Part shown: positions 1-10,249 of the stretch, one piece after another
How the letters are laid out: every line of letters begins with the position of its first letter
How positions within the stretch are numbered: the stretch's first letter is position 1
Source: Rozella allomycis CSF55
Taxonomy: Eukaryota > Rozellomycota
Length of the DNA: 55,366 nt
Reading direction: 5' to 3'
Assembly: GCA_000442015.1 (NCBI GenBank)
Contig: KE560765.1
Location: 1-55,366, forward strand
The notes under the pieces: model-generated
Databases searched by the model: none
Seen by the model: the letters and a program-made list of their open reading frames with translations, nothing else
Told to the model about the DNA's origin: nothing
Position numbers and translations under genes: made by a program

Positions 1-408
1 ATTTCTAAATTCCTACCCTACTTTTTCACAATATTCAATTATCCATTGTCCAAAAATCCTGGATTTGTATTTTTCTGCTCTTGACCTTAGGCAGAGACTA
101 GAGAGTCATTTTTCATGTCTGCAATTGCATGTAACAAGGACTTGTACCCGTGTTTGAGGCTGTGACTTTTCTCAGCAAGGGTGATTAGACGAAGGTCAGG
201 ACCTAATCATAACGATGCTTAAACATTAAAATTATATTGATATTTGAATGCCTTGAAGCAAGGTACAAGTAACGTGCATTGAAAATTTGGCTAATTAAAG
301 GAACCCTTGAAAGTCTCAAGGCCCATTTCTTTCCGCAAGAATTTTAAAGAAAATATTTTTTAAAACTAAACAAATTATTTTACATCAAAAAATATTGAAA
401 GGTGGCTG
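1..408. other. no gene seen (left edge)
   Basis: AT-rich sequence without a convincing coding stretch on either strand. The last tens of bases lead into the ATG of the ankyrin gene and may hold its promoter. I see no tRNA, repeat or recognisable motif here. Confidence 0.4.
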
Positions 409-1353
409 ATGGTATCAGAATTTGAAAACATAATAGAGCGTCATCCAAATCATGGTTTATCTATGACTGAAAGGGAAATTCTCTATCTATACACCTGGGA
501 TGACGTTCAAGAGGGTTTTGAGGAGATACAATTTCGGAAAGACTGCAGAGATGGAAATCTGCAAGCTGTAATAAAAGCTGTCGAATCCGGGCATGACATT
601 CACTGCTGTTCTCAAAACCCTTTGGGTGAAGCACTCGTGGGAGGACAGCTTGAAGTCGTTAAATATTTACTAACCAAAGGAGCAGATTTAGAGTATCTTC
701 TTGTTCATGATAAATATTTTGCTAAAGTTCTAGAAGCAAGACATTTTCATATGATAAATTTTTTACTTGAAGAATGCAATGTAGATCCAAATGTTTCCGG
801 ACGTGAAATATCTTTTCTACTGCTACTTCATGAAGATGTTGAGCAATATTTAGATTATTTTCTTAAATTTGGATTAAGGATAGAATTTGCCTTTGCTGTT
901 ACAGCATCTGAAGGCTGGTTAGATGATATGAAAATGCTAGAGGAAAAATACAACGTTGATACTAAACATACTTTACCAATAGCTTGTAAGGGTAGTGTCA
1001 CAAGTAACATTGAACTCATCCAATATTTATTGGAAAAGTATGATTATAGCAAAGATGAAGATATTATTCGTGATTCCTTAATTGCTTCGTGCGAATGTGG
1101 CGATGTTGATGTTTGGAGCATATTATTCGATACTTTCCCAGAATATGTTAAAGAATTCGTGGAAAAATGTATTGATGTAGCTATCATGAGCAAAAGCTCT
1201 AAAATTGTTAATCATCTATTGGAAAATGGTTATAAAGCTACAGTTGACGAAAGCTACCGAAAAAAAGAAAGCAATAATCGGATTCCAGCCNCTTACACTT
1301 TCAACGCCAGCCCGTTAACACCTGAAGGCAAACTTTGTGTCATTGTTTCGTGA
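409..1353 (+). CDS. ankyrin-repeat protein, 3' end lost at an assembly join
   Basis: The open frame from an ATG encodes about 294 residues before an N at 1291. Ankyrin-type helix pairs are visible: residues ~46-75 (DGNLQAVIKAVESGHDI), 'GGQLEVVKYLLTKGADLEY', then 'HMINFLLEECNVDPN' and 'NIELIQYLLEKYDY'. Later repeats are degenerate. There is no signal peptide or membrane segment, so it is probably an intracellular protein-interaction module. The ~20 residues after the N have a different character and are probably not part of the protein, so the true C-terminus is unknown. The fold is clear from the repeats; the function is not. Similar divergent ankyrin proteins are often expanded in parasitic protists and fungi. 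Confidence 0.7.
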   Translation: MVSEFENIIERHPNHGLSMTEREILYLYTWDDVQEGFEEIQFRKDCRDGNLQAVIKAVESGHDIHCCSQNPLGEALVGGQLEVVKYLLTKGADLEYLLVHDKYFAKVLEARHFHMINFLLEECNVDPNVSGREISFLLLLHEDVEQYLDYFLKFGLRIEFAFAVTASEGWLDDMKMLEEKYNVDTKHTLPIACKGSVTSNIELIQYLLEKYDYSKDEDIIRDSLIASCECGDVDVWSILFDTFPEYVKEFVEKCIDVAIMSKSSKIVNHLLENGYKATVDESYRKKESNNRIPAXYTFNASPLTPEGKLCVIVS

Positions 1354-1564
1354 ATGATTTGACGCTCACAATTTTCCATGATAGCTTCAGGCTCTTCCCA
1401 ATTCTTTGAATCCTTGTTTCTAAAAGTGTCTCCTTCTGAAAACGTAACACTATTCTTCTCAAGTTGATGTTGATATAATGAACACAGGCTGCCTGATCCT
1501 GAGAGCAATCTAAATGTAATCCTTCAAGGCGATTGCTTGCTTTTGCGTTTGCAATGATAACCAT
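1340..1564 (-). other. unrecognised short open frame(s) in 1354-1847
   Basis: Between the N at 1291 and the next gene at 1848, two overlapping minus-strand open frames (about 1293-1508 and 1340-1564) share the same stretch in different frames. They could be pieces of one short-intron gene cut by the N join. The 74-residue frame begins with an ATG near 1564 and resembles no family I know. The remainder, 1565-1847, shows nothing beyond possible promoter sequence. Treat as weak. Confidence 0.2.
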
Positions 1565-1847
1565 TTCAAAGTTTAATATATTCTACCCAGATTTGTTCGA
1601 TAAAACACAAACTCTTTCGTCATGAGGAGCAGCATTCTCAAAGAAATTAGTTAATCTAGTCAAAATCGCGAATCAATATTCAAGGAAGGTCGGCAATATA
1701 GCCAATTTAAATACCAAAATACAATATACAAATGCATCAAAAATGCACTTACCTTTCATTTAAACTTTTCGAAAATCCGATTTTTGGAAATGGAATCGCT
1801 TGTTGCCAATATTACTGGCCATCGAGTAAATTTTCTTTGTTCTTGAT

Positions 1848-4323
1848 ATGCAGAGCGATTCAAATATATTTAAAAAGGTGTACACGAATGCCCAAAGTTT
1901 TCTGAAAAAGCAAAAGGTTTTGAATACAGATGAAGGTCAAGTGTCAGAAAGAGTCTTAAATATAATAGAGAAATTTGCTTTATTTAACCAGCTTGAAAAG
2001 AAAAGAAATCTGGAATATCTGATAGAGTTTTTTATTGAAAAGGATGTAAAGGATTTGAAGAGGGCAGAATATTGGAAGATTCAGATGATCCATTTTTTGC
2101 TAGAGCTGTCTAATTCACCGACCAATTGTAGCTATTTGGGGGATATAAGATTTCTAAAGAGTAAGAACATTTGCCCAGTCAAGACGTGGAATGAGATTTT
2201 AGAAGATGATCCATTAACAGGCGACCATTGGCAAATGATAGAAGACGATGGTGAAATATCTGATTTTGAAGATGCTGAATATTTTGTTTTGCCTCGAAAG
2301 AATGACCCAGATGTGACTGCTGAAACGGAAGATATTTCTAAAGCACTGACATCTCCCTCGAATGTCGATTGGGATAAAGAAACGCAAGATTTTATTCCAA
2401 ATAATAAATATTGGAAATTCTCGATGGTTGATTTGTACGCGCCAAGTAACTTTAATATGCAACAATGAAAGATTTGTGCTATGATTTCAAGAGTTCGATG
2501 AATTTGTGTTCAAACGTTGTATCCTTGTCTATTAAAGGGAAAAGCGAATTGATTGGAATCGCAACATCAAGAATTCTTCTCTCAGAATATGAAATTGTTC
2601 GTGAAGTTCTTTTCATGCTCTCTGGACTACCTTGCGCTATCTTCCCTAAAGAAGACAATCAATACAAAGTAATTTACTATTTTGATTGTAAAAGGTTTGT
2701 CCTGAAGTTGTTTTATCTCATCTAAGCCCCAAAGGTTTGATGTCTATTTGCGAAGGGTTTGTTGAAATTGCAAATGAAATTTATAATTTAAAAGCTATTG
2801 CTTTAGAGCAGTTCAAAAATCAGACTTCAAAAATATCAAANTCAAACTTCAAAGATATCAAATTTGATTTCAGAGCATATTTTAAGCACAATAGAACAAT
2901 TTCAAGTTAAGATATCAAACAAGGAAATTTCGCTAATAAATCTGAAGGGTTCTGATGTGCAGATTTCACTGCTGGATGTTTACTATTTCATTCAAAATGA
3001 CTTTGATAATATTTTGGACTTTAAGAAAATAATTGTATTGTCTGATAGAGACGCAATAGCATATTTAGAAACAGAACTGGAATTATATTCATTGAGTCAT
3101 CGATCAATAAAGAATTCTATACATTGGACACTATATGAACGACTGATAATAAATTTTATGGTTAATTTAAGTGATTGGATTCAATTTGGGGAAGGATCAT
3201 TAGCTTTCCTAAATTGTGAAGAAATAGAGTCTTTGCATTGGAGAGAATTGAACAAAGTAGAAAATAGTCATTATTTCCAATGGCTGGATAAACATTGGAT
3301 TAGAATCTTAAAGCTTGGGAAAACTTCAAATTTGTTGCGGAAACTAGGGTCTGTTTTTGAAATTTCTAAATTTGCCAACTTGGAAATTTCAGATGATTTA
3401 CCCTTGTTAGATTCATTGGATAATTCTTTGAATAACTACTTGGAGTACACAGAGAAAGAGTTAACAGCAACACTTTGTAACATAATGACTGATTCTGAAA
3501 AGTATAATTTGCATTCAGAATTACTTTACTTTTTTAATTTCGCACTGCTTTCTGATGAGCAGGGATTGATGAATGAAATTTATAGGCAGATTTTTGAAAA
3601 AGTAAGCAAAGTTTGTTGTTTTTAAAAGGCTGAAGTTTCAAACAATCCTCTTTATGTGTTTAATGCAACGTTGATAGATTTTGGGATTAGCAACGTAGGA
3701 ATAACCTCAAATAAACAATCATTTGAAACTTTGAATGATTTTATTAAGAATGTTTCATTTAAATACAAAGTAAAATATTTGTAGAGAATTTAAAGGTGAA
3801 ATTTCCAATTGATCAAATTTTGAATAAAACAATTATTGAAAAGGCAAATGTTATTTTTCGGTGGATTATTCGAATTAAATTTTCTATTTTCAAGATATCA
3901 AAATATTTAAGACAAAAATCAATTCAAGACAAGAAATTAACAACAGCGGCATTCAAGCTGTTGATTGTTTGTTCCAACTTGTATTCTTATGTTGTAAACA
4001 ACGTTATCACACCACAAATACTCTCAATCAAAGATCTTAAAAGTAATTAAAAGAAATTCAGTCTAATCTTAGATTTAAATATTCCAAATTTAATAGAATT
4101 TGTTGAAAACATTTTTGATAAGATTGCAGATCAATGTTTGTTGAATATGACCCCTGTCTTCATTACAATGTCCAGAGTTCTGGATTATTCATCTAATCTA
4201 GACTTTGAAAATTTTGGTACTATATTCAGCGATTTAAACTTTTTAAATAACACAATATCAGAATTACAAAAGGTCGTAAAAAATTCATCTATTAAATACC
4301 TCATGAATTGCTTTAATGTGTAA
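1848..4323 (+). CDS. gamma-tubulin complex component (Spc97/Spc98/GCP family)
   Basis: A subunit of the gamma-tubulin complex that nucleates microtubules at spindle poles and basal bodies. Six introns of 26-30 nt restore one frame: 2446-2471, 2669-2694, 3602-3628, 3770-3795 and 4043-4072, plus the join at 2841. The N-terminal grip1 region holds 'YEIVREVLFMLSGLP', like the GCP 'VREVLWML.G' motif. A middle part carries 'WLDKHWIRILKLGKTSNLLR', like the 'GKSLNLLR' block of GCPs. The grip2 start is 'VKFPIDQILNKTIIEKANVI', matching the 'V.WPLNLI....L..Y..IFR' pattern. Total length is about 770 residues, in the GCP4-GCP6 size range, and an acidic linker near 180-200 favours a GCP5-like member. The N at 2841 sits between two copies of a ~20 nt segment; collapsing them keeps the frame. 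Confidence 0.82.
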
Positions 4324-4366
4324 AATAAAATCATTTTTTATTGTACTTCTTCTTCAAATTGCAATC
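4311..4366. repeat. left copy of ~56 bp imperfect direct repeat
   Basis: This stretch, covering the last codons and stop of the gamma-tubulin complex gene and following bases, matches 6361-6415 in the same orientation at roughly 85-88% by eye, with one indel. The two copies bracket the intronless AAA-ATPase-like gene. On the minus strand it resembles the last codons of mevalonate kinase, whose real 3' end lies in the right copy. Confidence 0.7.
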
Positions 4367-4436
4367 TATAAATAGCGTTTTCTGAGTGGGCGTTGGAACG
4401 AACCTAGTCCTACATTTGGCTTGGTAAGGTTTCTGG

Positions 4437-6071
4437 ATGTCTCGACTGCTAATCGGTTCCTCAGAATTTGCAGAATACTGCAAGAAAAACGCTATATTTG
4501 TCGACAAAACGCATTTTATTGAAGAGTTTATCGAAAGCTTTGCCAAGATTGAGCTTATCCTTCGTCCCCGTAGATTTTCGAAAAGCACTAACCTGTCCAT
4601 GTTAAAATCATTTTTCACCATCGGCACTGATAAATCTATGTTCAAAGGGCTGAAAATATACGAGAACTATGAATTGATGGATAAGTATTGTGGAGAGTAC
4701 CCTGTTGTTTTTCTTGACCTTAAAAATGTTATTGGTGAAACTTGGGAACTAACTTTATTGGAATTATGGAAGCAAATGAGATTGTGTGCAGCTATGCATA
4801 AAGATGCGTATCGTAAAATGGGGACAGATCCTTTTGCTGTTTGCGAAAAATACTTGGAAAGGAATGTTAGCTGCCCTGATTTGCACATTTTAGGCTCCTC
4901 GTTATTTAATATTACTTATGACCTTTATCAATATTACGGCAGAGAAGTAATTGTCCTTATTGATGAGTATGACACGCCTTTGAACAATGCTCATAGATTG
5001 GGTTTTTATGATAAAGCAGCAAAATTTTTCGCTTCTTTTTATTCTGAAGGGTTGAAAGGAAACAATGCAGTTGAAAAAGCATGTATTATGGGGATTGCAG
5101 AGTTGAGATGTGAGGGACTACCGGTTGGCCTTAACAATCTTAGCGTGAATTCATTTTCAACGGAAAGCTATTCTAGCTGTTTTGGATTTACCATAGATGA
5201 AATAAAGGAAAATTTTGAAGTGACTGACAATGACATTGAAAGACTTAAGGAATGGTACATTGGGTATTATTTTGGCGGAGATCAAGTGATAAATCCCTGG
5301 TCTATTGTGAATTGGTGGGATAATGAGAAAAGTTTTAACAGCTACTGGATTCAAACTTGTCAAACAGTCGAACTTGGAAAATTTCTTGGTGGCAATGAAC
5401 TAAAAATGCTTTATCCCTTGTTTTATCTGTTATATGAAGGTGATTCATACGAAATTGAACTATCACGCACTGCAGTCAACTACAATAATGAATGGAAACT
5501 GGAGAATATTATGACTTTTCTCGTTCTTACTGGTTATCTCACATATAATGAGAATAAAGTTAGGATTCCAAACAAAGAAGTCAAAGATTATTGGAAAGTG
5601 CATTTACTCCCACAATTTAATAAAGTTGTGAAAAATAAATACGGGAGGAGGATTCAAGACTTGTTCATGCGAGACAACTTGGACGTAAAGGTTTTGACAG
5701 ACATAATGACCGACACTCTAATGCATACTTCAGCTTATGATTTGGTCACAGAAGCTTCGTATCACTGTTTCTTCGTTGGGGTTTTTATGGCTTGCCTTAA
5801 TAGTGAGTACGAAGATATAACTATTTCTTCAAATAAAGAGGCTGGAAGAGAAATGTATGGCATAAACATTAAACTTTTTAAACCTAAGAAAGTGTGCATT
5901 TTTGGATTTAAGCATGTTCATTCTGAAAGGGATTTAAATCCTCAAGTTGCTTTACAACAAATTAAAGAAAAACAGAATTATCACATGTATCAAGGATTAG
6001 GGTACTCTATACACCTAGTTGGAGTTAGTTGCTACCAGAAGACGCTTGCTCTGGCGATTGATGAACTTTAA
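4437..6071 (+). CDS. AAA-ATPase-like protein with degenerate PD-(D/E)XK nuclease-like C-terminus
   Basis: An intronless 544-residue gene. The N-terminus reads 'FVDKTHFIEEFIE' followed by 'RPRRFSKSTNLSML', the hallmark P-loop variant (RPRRFGKS) of the 'predicted AAA-ATPase' family (PF09820 type). A Walker B 'VIVLIDEYDTPLNNA' lies near residues 165-180. The C-terminus aligns with the usual partner nuclease domain (PF08011 type), but the motifs look worn: 'YGINIKLF' where family members have GRADIV and 'IFGFKHV' where they have (I)IEFK, so catalysis is doubtful. The family is abundant in anaerobic bacteria and scattered, often expanded, in early-diverging fungi. The absence of introns beside intron-rich neighbours and the flanking direct repeats suggest insertion or horizontal origin. 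Its biological role is not known. Confidence 0.85.
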   Translation: MSRLLIGSSEFAEYCKKNAIFVDKTHFIEEFIESFAKIELILRPRRFSKSTNLSMLKSFFTIGTDKSMFKGLKIYENYELMDKYCGEYPVVFLDLKNVIGETWELTLLELWKQMRLCAAMHKDAYRKMGTDPFAVCEKYLERNVSCPDLHILGSSLFNITYDLYQYYGREVIVLIDEYDTPLNNAHRLGFYDKAAKFFASFYSEGLKGNNAVEKACIMGIAELRCEGLPVGLNNLSVNSFSTESYSSCFGFTIDEIKENFEVTDNDIERLKEWYIGYYFGGDQVINPWSIVNWWDNEKSFNSYWIQTCQTVELGKFLGGNELKMLYPLFYLLYEGDSYEIELSRTAVNYNNEWKLENIMTFLVLTGYLTYNENKVRIPNKEVKDYWKVHLLPQFNKVVKNKYGRRIQDLFMRDNLDVKVLTDIMTDTLMHTSAYDLVTEASYHCFFVGVFMACLNSEYEDITISSNKEAGREMYGINIKLFKPKKVCIFGFKHVHSERDLNPQVALQQIKEKQNYHMYQGLGYSIHLVGVSCYQKTLALAIDEL

Positions 6072-6395
6072 AATAAATTCGTTTGGTTTCGCATTTAAAT
6101 ATATCATTGAGCAATGAAATTATAGAACTTAGCACTAATGATCTTGGTTAACTTAAGAATAGAAAACGAAAAAAATACATATATGTTTAACATTATTTCC
6201 TTACTCAAACACTTGTAATGCAAGTCATGATGTCTGAAAATCATCAATGCATGTTAAGGACCGGTAAAGAATAAAAATGACAAAGGTGCATCGTTTGTGA
6301 TTTTTAGCATTCCAATTTGATTGAATCAGAGCTCGCAAAAATTTGTCAATTAAAATATTACTTCAATGTGTAAAAAATATCATTCTTTATTGTAT
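6072..6395. other. intergenic region after the AAA-ATPase-like gene
   Basis: AT-rich, with no coding stretch seen. Its end overlaps the right copy of the direct repeat, and the mevalonate kinase stop codon lies at 6396-6398. Confidence 0.4.
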
Positions 6396-6415
6396 TTATT
6401 CTTCAAATTGCAGTC
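6361..6415. repeat. right copy of ~56 bp imperfect direct repeat
   Basis: Partner of 4311-4366. It contains the real 3' end (last residues and stop) of the minus-strand mevalonate kinase gene. Together the copies look like a duplicated tail-to-tail gene junction with a ~2 kb insert. Confidence 0.7.
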
Positions 6416-7648
6416 CTTTACCTCCCAATTTCACATTGTAATACTTGAATCCATTCAATGTCAATTCCTTGTAAAAATATACCTCGTCTTTTTCATCTAC
6501 ATCTAATATTTCCTCAATGTTATTCGCATACTTGGATTAATCAGCACAACCAAAAAGCCACCGCCTCCTCCCCCTGTAAGTTTGGCCTGATGTCCATGTT
6601 TTTTGGAAATAGTAATAACTTTTTCAATAACAGGATGACTGACGCCAAGAACCTTCAGATGGTGCTGGTTCTTACTGAATAAATTCTTTCACATGAATTA
6701 GACAAATTTACCGATATTGCACTAAATGCCATCTTTTCACATTTGAATATCTTGAGAAATTGTTCAAATTTATTCGATATTTCATCCATTTTCTTAAAAC
6801 TATCGCCCAATAGTTTAGGTCTCTATAAATATCACTGGCATAAAGTTACTCTTTGAAACTTGATCGACACATTATTCACCATCTTTTTTGTATCTCGGGG
6901 TATCATGGTATCAACTAGCACAAACTTCAATGAATGAAACCATTCTGGTCTGAAAATATAGATTCATAGTAATACGGTTGAAATGACACTTCACTCCTTT
7001 GCTTCACATAAGACAACAAACCTCCATAATGCACAATTTTATTATCAACTCCAGATGGATTTCCATGAATAATTTTTTCTAATGTAAAGGCCCACCTATC
7101 AGTAAGATCTTGATGACGATCAATTTCAGGGTTCATGAAATATTTAATAAAAATAGATGCAATTGCAACCGAAAATGATGCCGAAGATCCTAGTCCAGCA
7201 CCCATCGGTATTGTCGATGAAACAATTAGATCAAACGGGATAAACTTTTTTGTTTCAACAACCATAAAGATGTATATATACAAAATGCATATTAATGGTA
7301 CGCTTGCAATTATATTGGTTTCAGTAGCGTATTCATAAATAGATTCCAGAATATGATTTTGAGGATGACAATCAACTAAACTAATATCGCTAGGCATTTT
7401 ATCTAAAAGTTGGGAATTTGCTATCTCATAGGATGCTCCAAAGTTTTCTAATGCAATACTACTAATTTTTTCGTTTGTCGAAGATTTGATTTCCGCAGTC
7501 ACAGCTAATTCATCTATACTGGCTGCAATTGCTTTCTGAAATACCTTGAAGTAATTTTACTTACTTTTCCATAGACTACAGAATGCTCTCCAAATAAAAT
7601 CACCTTTCCTGGAACTCTCACTTTCATCTGTGTGGCTTGACAAAGCAT
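6396..7648 (-). CDS. ERG12: mevalonate kinase (GHMP kinase)
   Basis: Phosphorylates mevalonate with ATP in the cytosolic mevalonate route to isoprenoids and sterols. Five introns (29, 26, 27, 26 and 29 nt; for example 7536-7564 and 6950-6975) restore one frame. The N-terminus is 'VPGKVILFGEHSVVYGK' (GHMP substrate motif). The ATP-binding loop is 'STIPMGAGLGSSAS', and 'IHGNPSGVDN' is the second conserved block. 'VLVDTMIPRDTKKMV' and the C-terminal 'AKLTGGGGGGFLVVL' complete the family signature. The first ATG is at 7648; a second in-frame ATG at 7627 directly precedes the conserved start and could be the true initiator. It is divergent from UDP-glucose dehydrogenase across ~170 bp. Its last codons lie inside the direct repeat that flanks the AAA-ATPase-like gene. 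Confidence 0.93.
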
Positions 7649-7819
7649 TTTTACGTGATCACAGTAGGAAATTATAAAGGCTTATCATGCGGCGCTTATT
7701 ATAGAATAACTTTAACTTTATTTATATAAAGTATTTGTATCTATTATGTAATTGTAAATTTTTGTTTACAATTTTTAGGTCCGAAATTAGTACTACGCCA
7801 CATTGACCCGGGTGAGACA

Positions 7820-9405
7820 ATGACAAACCAATTCGCTACCACCATTTGCTGCATTGGAGCTGGATATGTGGGTGGCCCTACATGCTCCATTATTGCTGAT
7901 AAATGTCATGACGTTTTGGTATACATTGTCGACATTGACCAGACCCGAATCGACCAATGGAATAGCGACAAGCTACCTATCTATGAGCCTGGTTTGGATG
8001 ACATTGTAAAGAGACGCCGCGGACTCAATTTATTCTTCACCACTGACGTTGACACTGCCATCAATAAATCCGACATCATATTTGTCAGTGTGAATACCCC
8101 AACCAAAAAGTCGGGAATAGGCGCTGGGATGGCTGCTGATTTGAAGTATGATGGGTTTAACAATATAATAGGTACATTGAAAGTGCCACCAGAAGACTTG
8201 CCCAAGTTGCACAAAGCTCAAAGATTGTCGTAGAAAAGTCAACAGTTCCATGCAAAACAGCTGAAAGGTAGCAATTAATTTCAATGAATATACTAGCATG
8301 AGGGCGATTCTTGAATCAAATTCAAAGCCTGGTTTAAGATTCGATATTTTGTCAAATCCTGAGTTTCTTGCTGAGGGTAAATTCTACCATGTTTTTTAAA
8401 AGGAACTGCCATTCAAGATCTGCTCAATCCTGACCGTGTGCTCATTGGCTCTCTTCAAACCCCTGAAGGAAAGAAAGCTCAAGCTACACTTGCCGACTTG
8501 TACGCAAGATGGGTTCCAAGAGAAAAGATTATTACCATGAATTTGTGGTCATCAGAACTTTCGAAATTAGTAAAAGCCTCAGAAAATGTTAATAGGCTGC
8601 GAATGCAATGTTGGCGCAAAGAATATCCTCTGTCAATGCATTAAGTGCATTGTGCGAAGCCACAGGGGCCGATATTGATGAGGTGGCTTATGCAGTTGGA
8701 AAGGACACCAGAATCGGAAGCAAATTCCTTAAAGCAAGTGTTGGATTTGGAGGAAGCTGTTTTCAAAAAGATATTTTGAATTTAGTTTATCTTTGTGAAT
8801 CATTGAATCTTCATGAAGCAGCAGACTATTGGCGCCAAGTAAGCATCTATAATCAGCATAAAAGGTTATAACTATTAATGAATATCAAAAGAAACGATTC
8901 ATCCAAAGAATAGTAAAGTCGCTATTTAACACTGTTACAAATAAATCCATCGCAATTCTTGGATTTGCGTTTAAAAAGAACACCGGTGATACACGTGAAT
9001 CAGCTGCCATTTCATTGATCAAATATTTAATTGAAGAACAAGCACAAGTTCACATTTATGATCCTAAAGTTGAAGAGGAACAAATATTCTTTGACTTGAT
9101 TGAGCCAGGTGTTTATTCAAATGAAAATCAAGGTAATGCACTATAAAGTTCTTCATAAAGTGAAAAAGCTTGTAAAAGTTCATAAAGACGCTTACAGCGC
9201 TACTTTGAACACTGATGCTCTCGTCGTGTGCACAGAGTGGGATGAATTCACTAATCTTGACTATCAAAAAATTTATAATCAAATGAGAAAACCTGCCTTT
9301 GTGTTTGATGGAAGATTGATCCTTAATTCCGACAAGCTCAGAAAAATCGGCTTCAATGTTGAAGTGATTGGAAAAGTAGCTGGTCCAGTGACTGTTGAAA
9401 ATTAA
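7820..9405 (+). CDS. UGDH: UDP-glucose 6-dehydrogenase
   Basis: Oxidises UDP-glucose to UDP-glucuronate with two NAD+, supplying wall or glycan precursors. About 470 residues after removal of short introns (26 nt at 8146-8171; others of 24-30 nt). The Rossmann start is '[17 protein letters not shown]', followed by 'SVNTPTKK', '[12 protein letters not shown]' and '[16 protein letters not shown]'. The catalytic-cysteine loop is '[11 protein letters not shown]'. The second nucleotide-binding half is '[20 protein letters not shown]', and the end is 'VCTEWDEF' and 'KPAFVFDGR'. All family landmarks are present, so it should be active. The gene ends 30 bp from the convergent CHMP1 gene. Confidence 0.95.
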
Positions 9406-9434
9406 ATTTAATAAAACCTTTAAACCAATTTTAT

Positions 9435-10209
9435 TTATTGTCCAGATCTTAATTTCGCTAATCTTTCACCCAGTTCATCTTTTTCTTCCGTCTTCTTTTC
9501 CATTAATGACCCTGGTACACCCATGTCCATTTTAACTTCTAATCCATGTTCATCAGCTACTTGTTGGATCAATGTATCAACATCTTCCTGTGGAGTAGTT
9601 AAAGCTGTTGTGTTTCCAATGGAACCTTCCATGTACTGCGTTTGAACGTCTATATCCTCAAATTGCTTTTCAAATTGGTCCATAACCATTGATATTTTTT
9701 CAAGATTCATACTAGACATGGCTGCATCTAGACCTTTAACAACACCCGCCATATTTTGTGTAACCTATGTATTCTTTAGACAAATTTTACTTGGCGCATT
9801 GAGACTGCTGTTTGAACTCGAGAAGCGACTGAAAGCTAATTAACACATTAAAATTACCTGCATCAACTCTGGAAGATAGACGAAGCATATTTAGCCCCTC
9901 ATTCTTTTTTCTAATAGCATTTTGAGCATATATTTTGGCGCCTTCCATGTTACCTTGAAGATACAAGATATGCAACTCTTACCTTGTTGAATAGCCTTTA
10001 AACATAAATAATTGTTTCATACCTTTTTTAATTTCACTTTCTCCTTCGATTCATCTTTAGAACATCTTTTAGCATTGCTCTGAAGCTGCTTGGCAGTGAA
10101 CTACTACATAATTGTACCACGACGTACTTTTAAATTAAATAAGTGCTTTTAGTAAGTTAAGGAAATCACTCCAAAAGTGGTTATTATAAACAAAAAGGAT
10201 ATTCTCCAT
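9435..10209 (-). CDS. CHMP1: ESCRT-III subunit CHMP1/Did2
   Basis: A charged multivesicular body protein that helps recruit Vps4 and acts in endosomal sorting and cytokinesis. Short exons join to read '[19 protein letters not shown]', then '[20 protein letters not shown]', '[16 protein letters not shown]', '[20 protein letters not shown]', ending '[14 protein letters not shown]', which is the MIM1 motif bound by Vps4. This is the CHMP1B pattern almost residue for residue. One exon is only 13 nt. The 5' end is inferred: an ATG at 10209 (MENILF) joined by a 46 nt intron to the HLFNLK exon gives a good start, but the donor is atypical. Five introns are proposed in about 200 codons. Confidence 0.88.
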
Positions 10210-10249
10210 GTTACTCATTTTTGAAATTTACAGGATAGAAAGAAATAGA

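Noticed and set aside
7256-7312. Extra hydrophobic insert in mevalonate kinase as an unspliced intron
   Set aside because: The segment aligns with the hydrophobic helix that precedes the ATP loop in animal mevalonate kinases, so it is coding.
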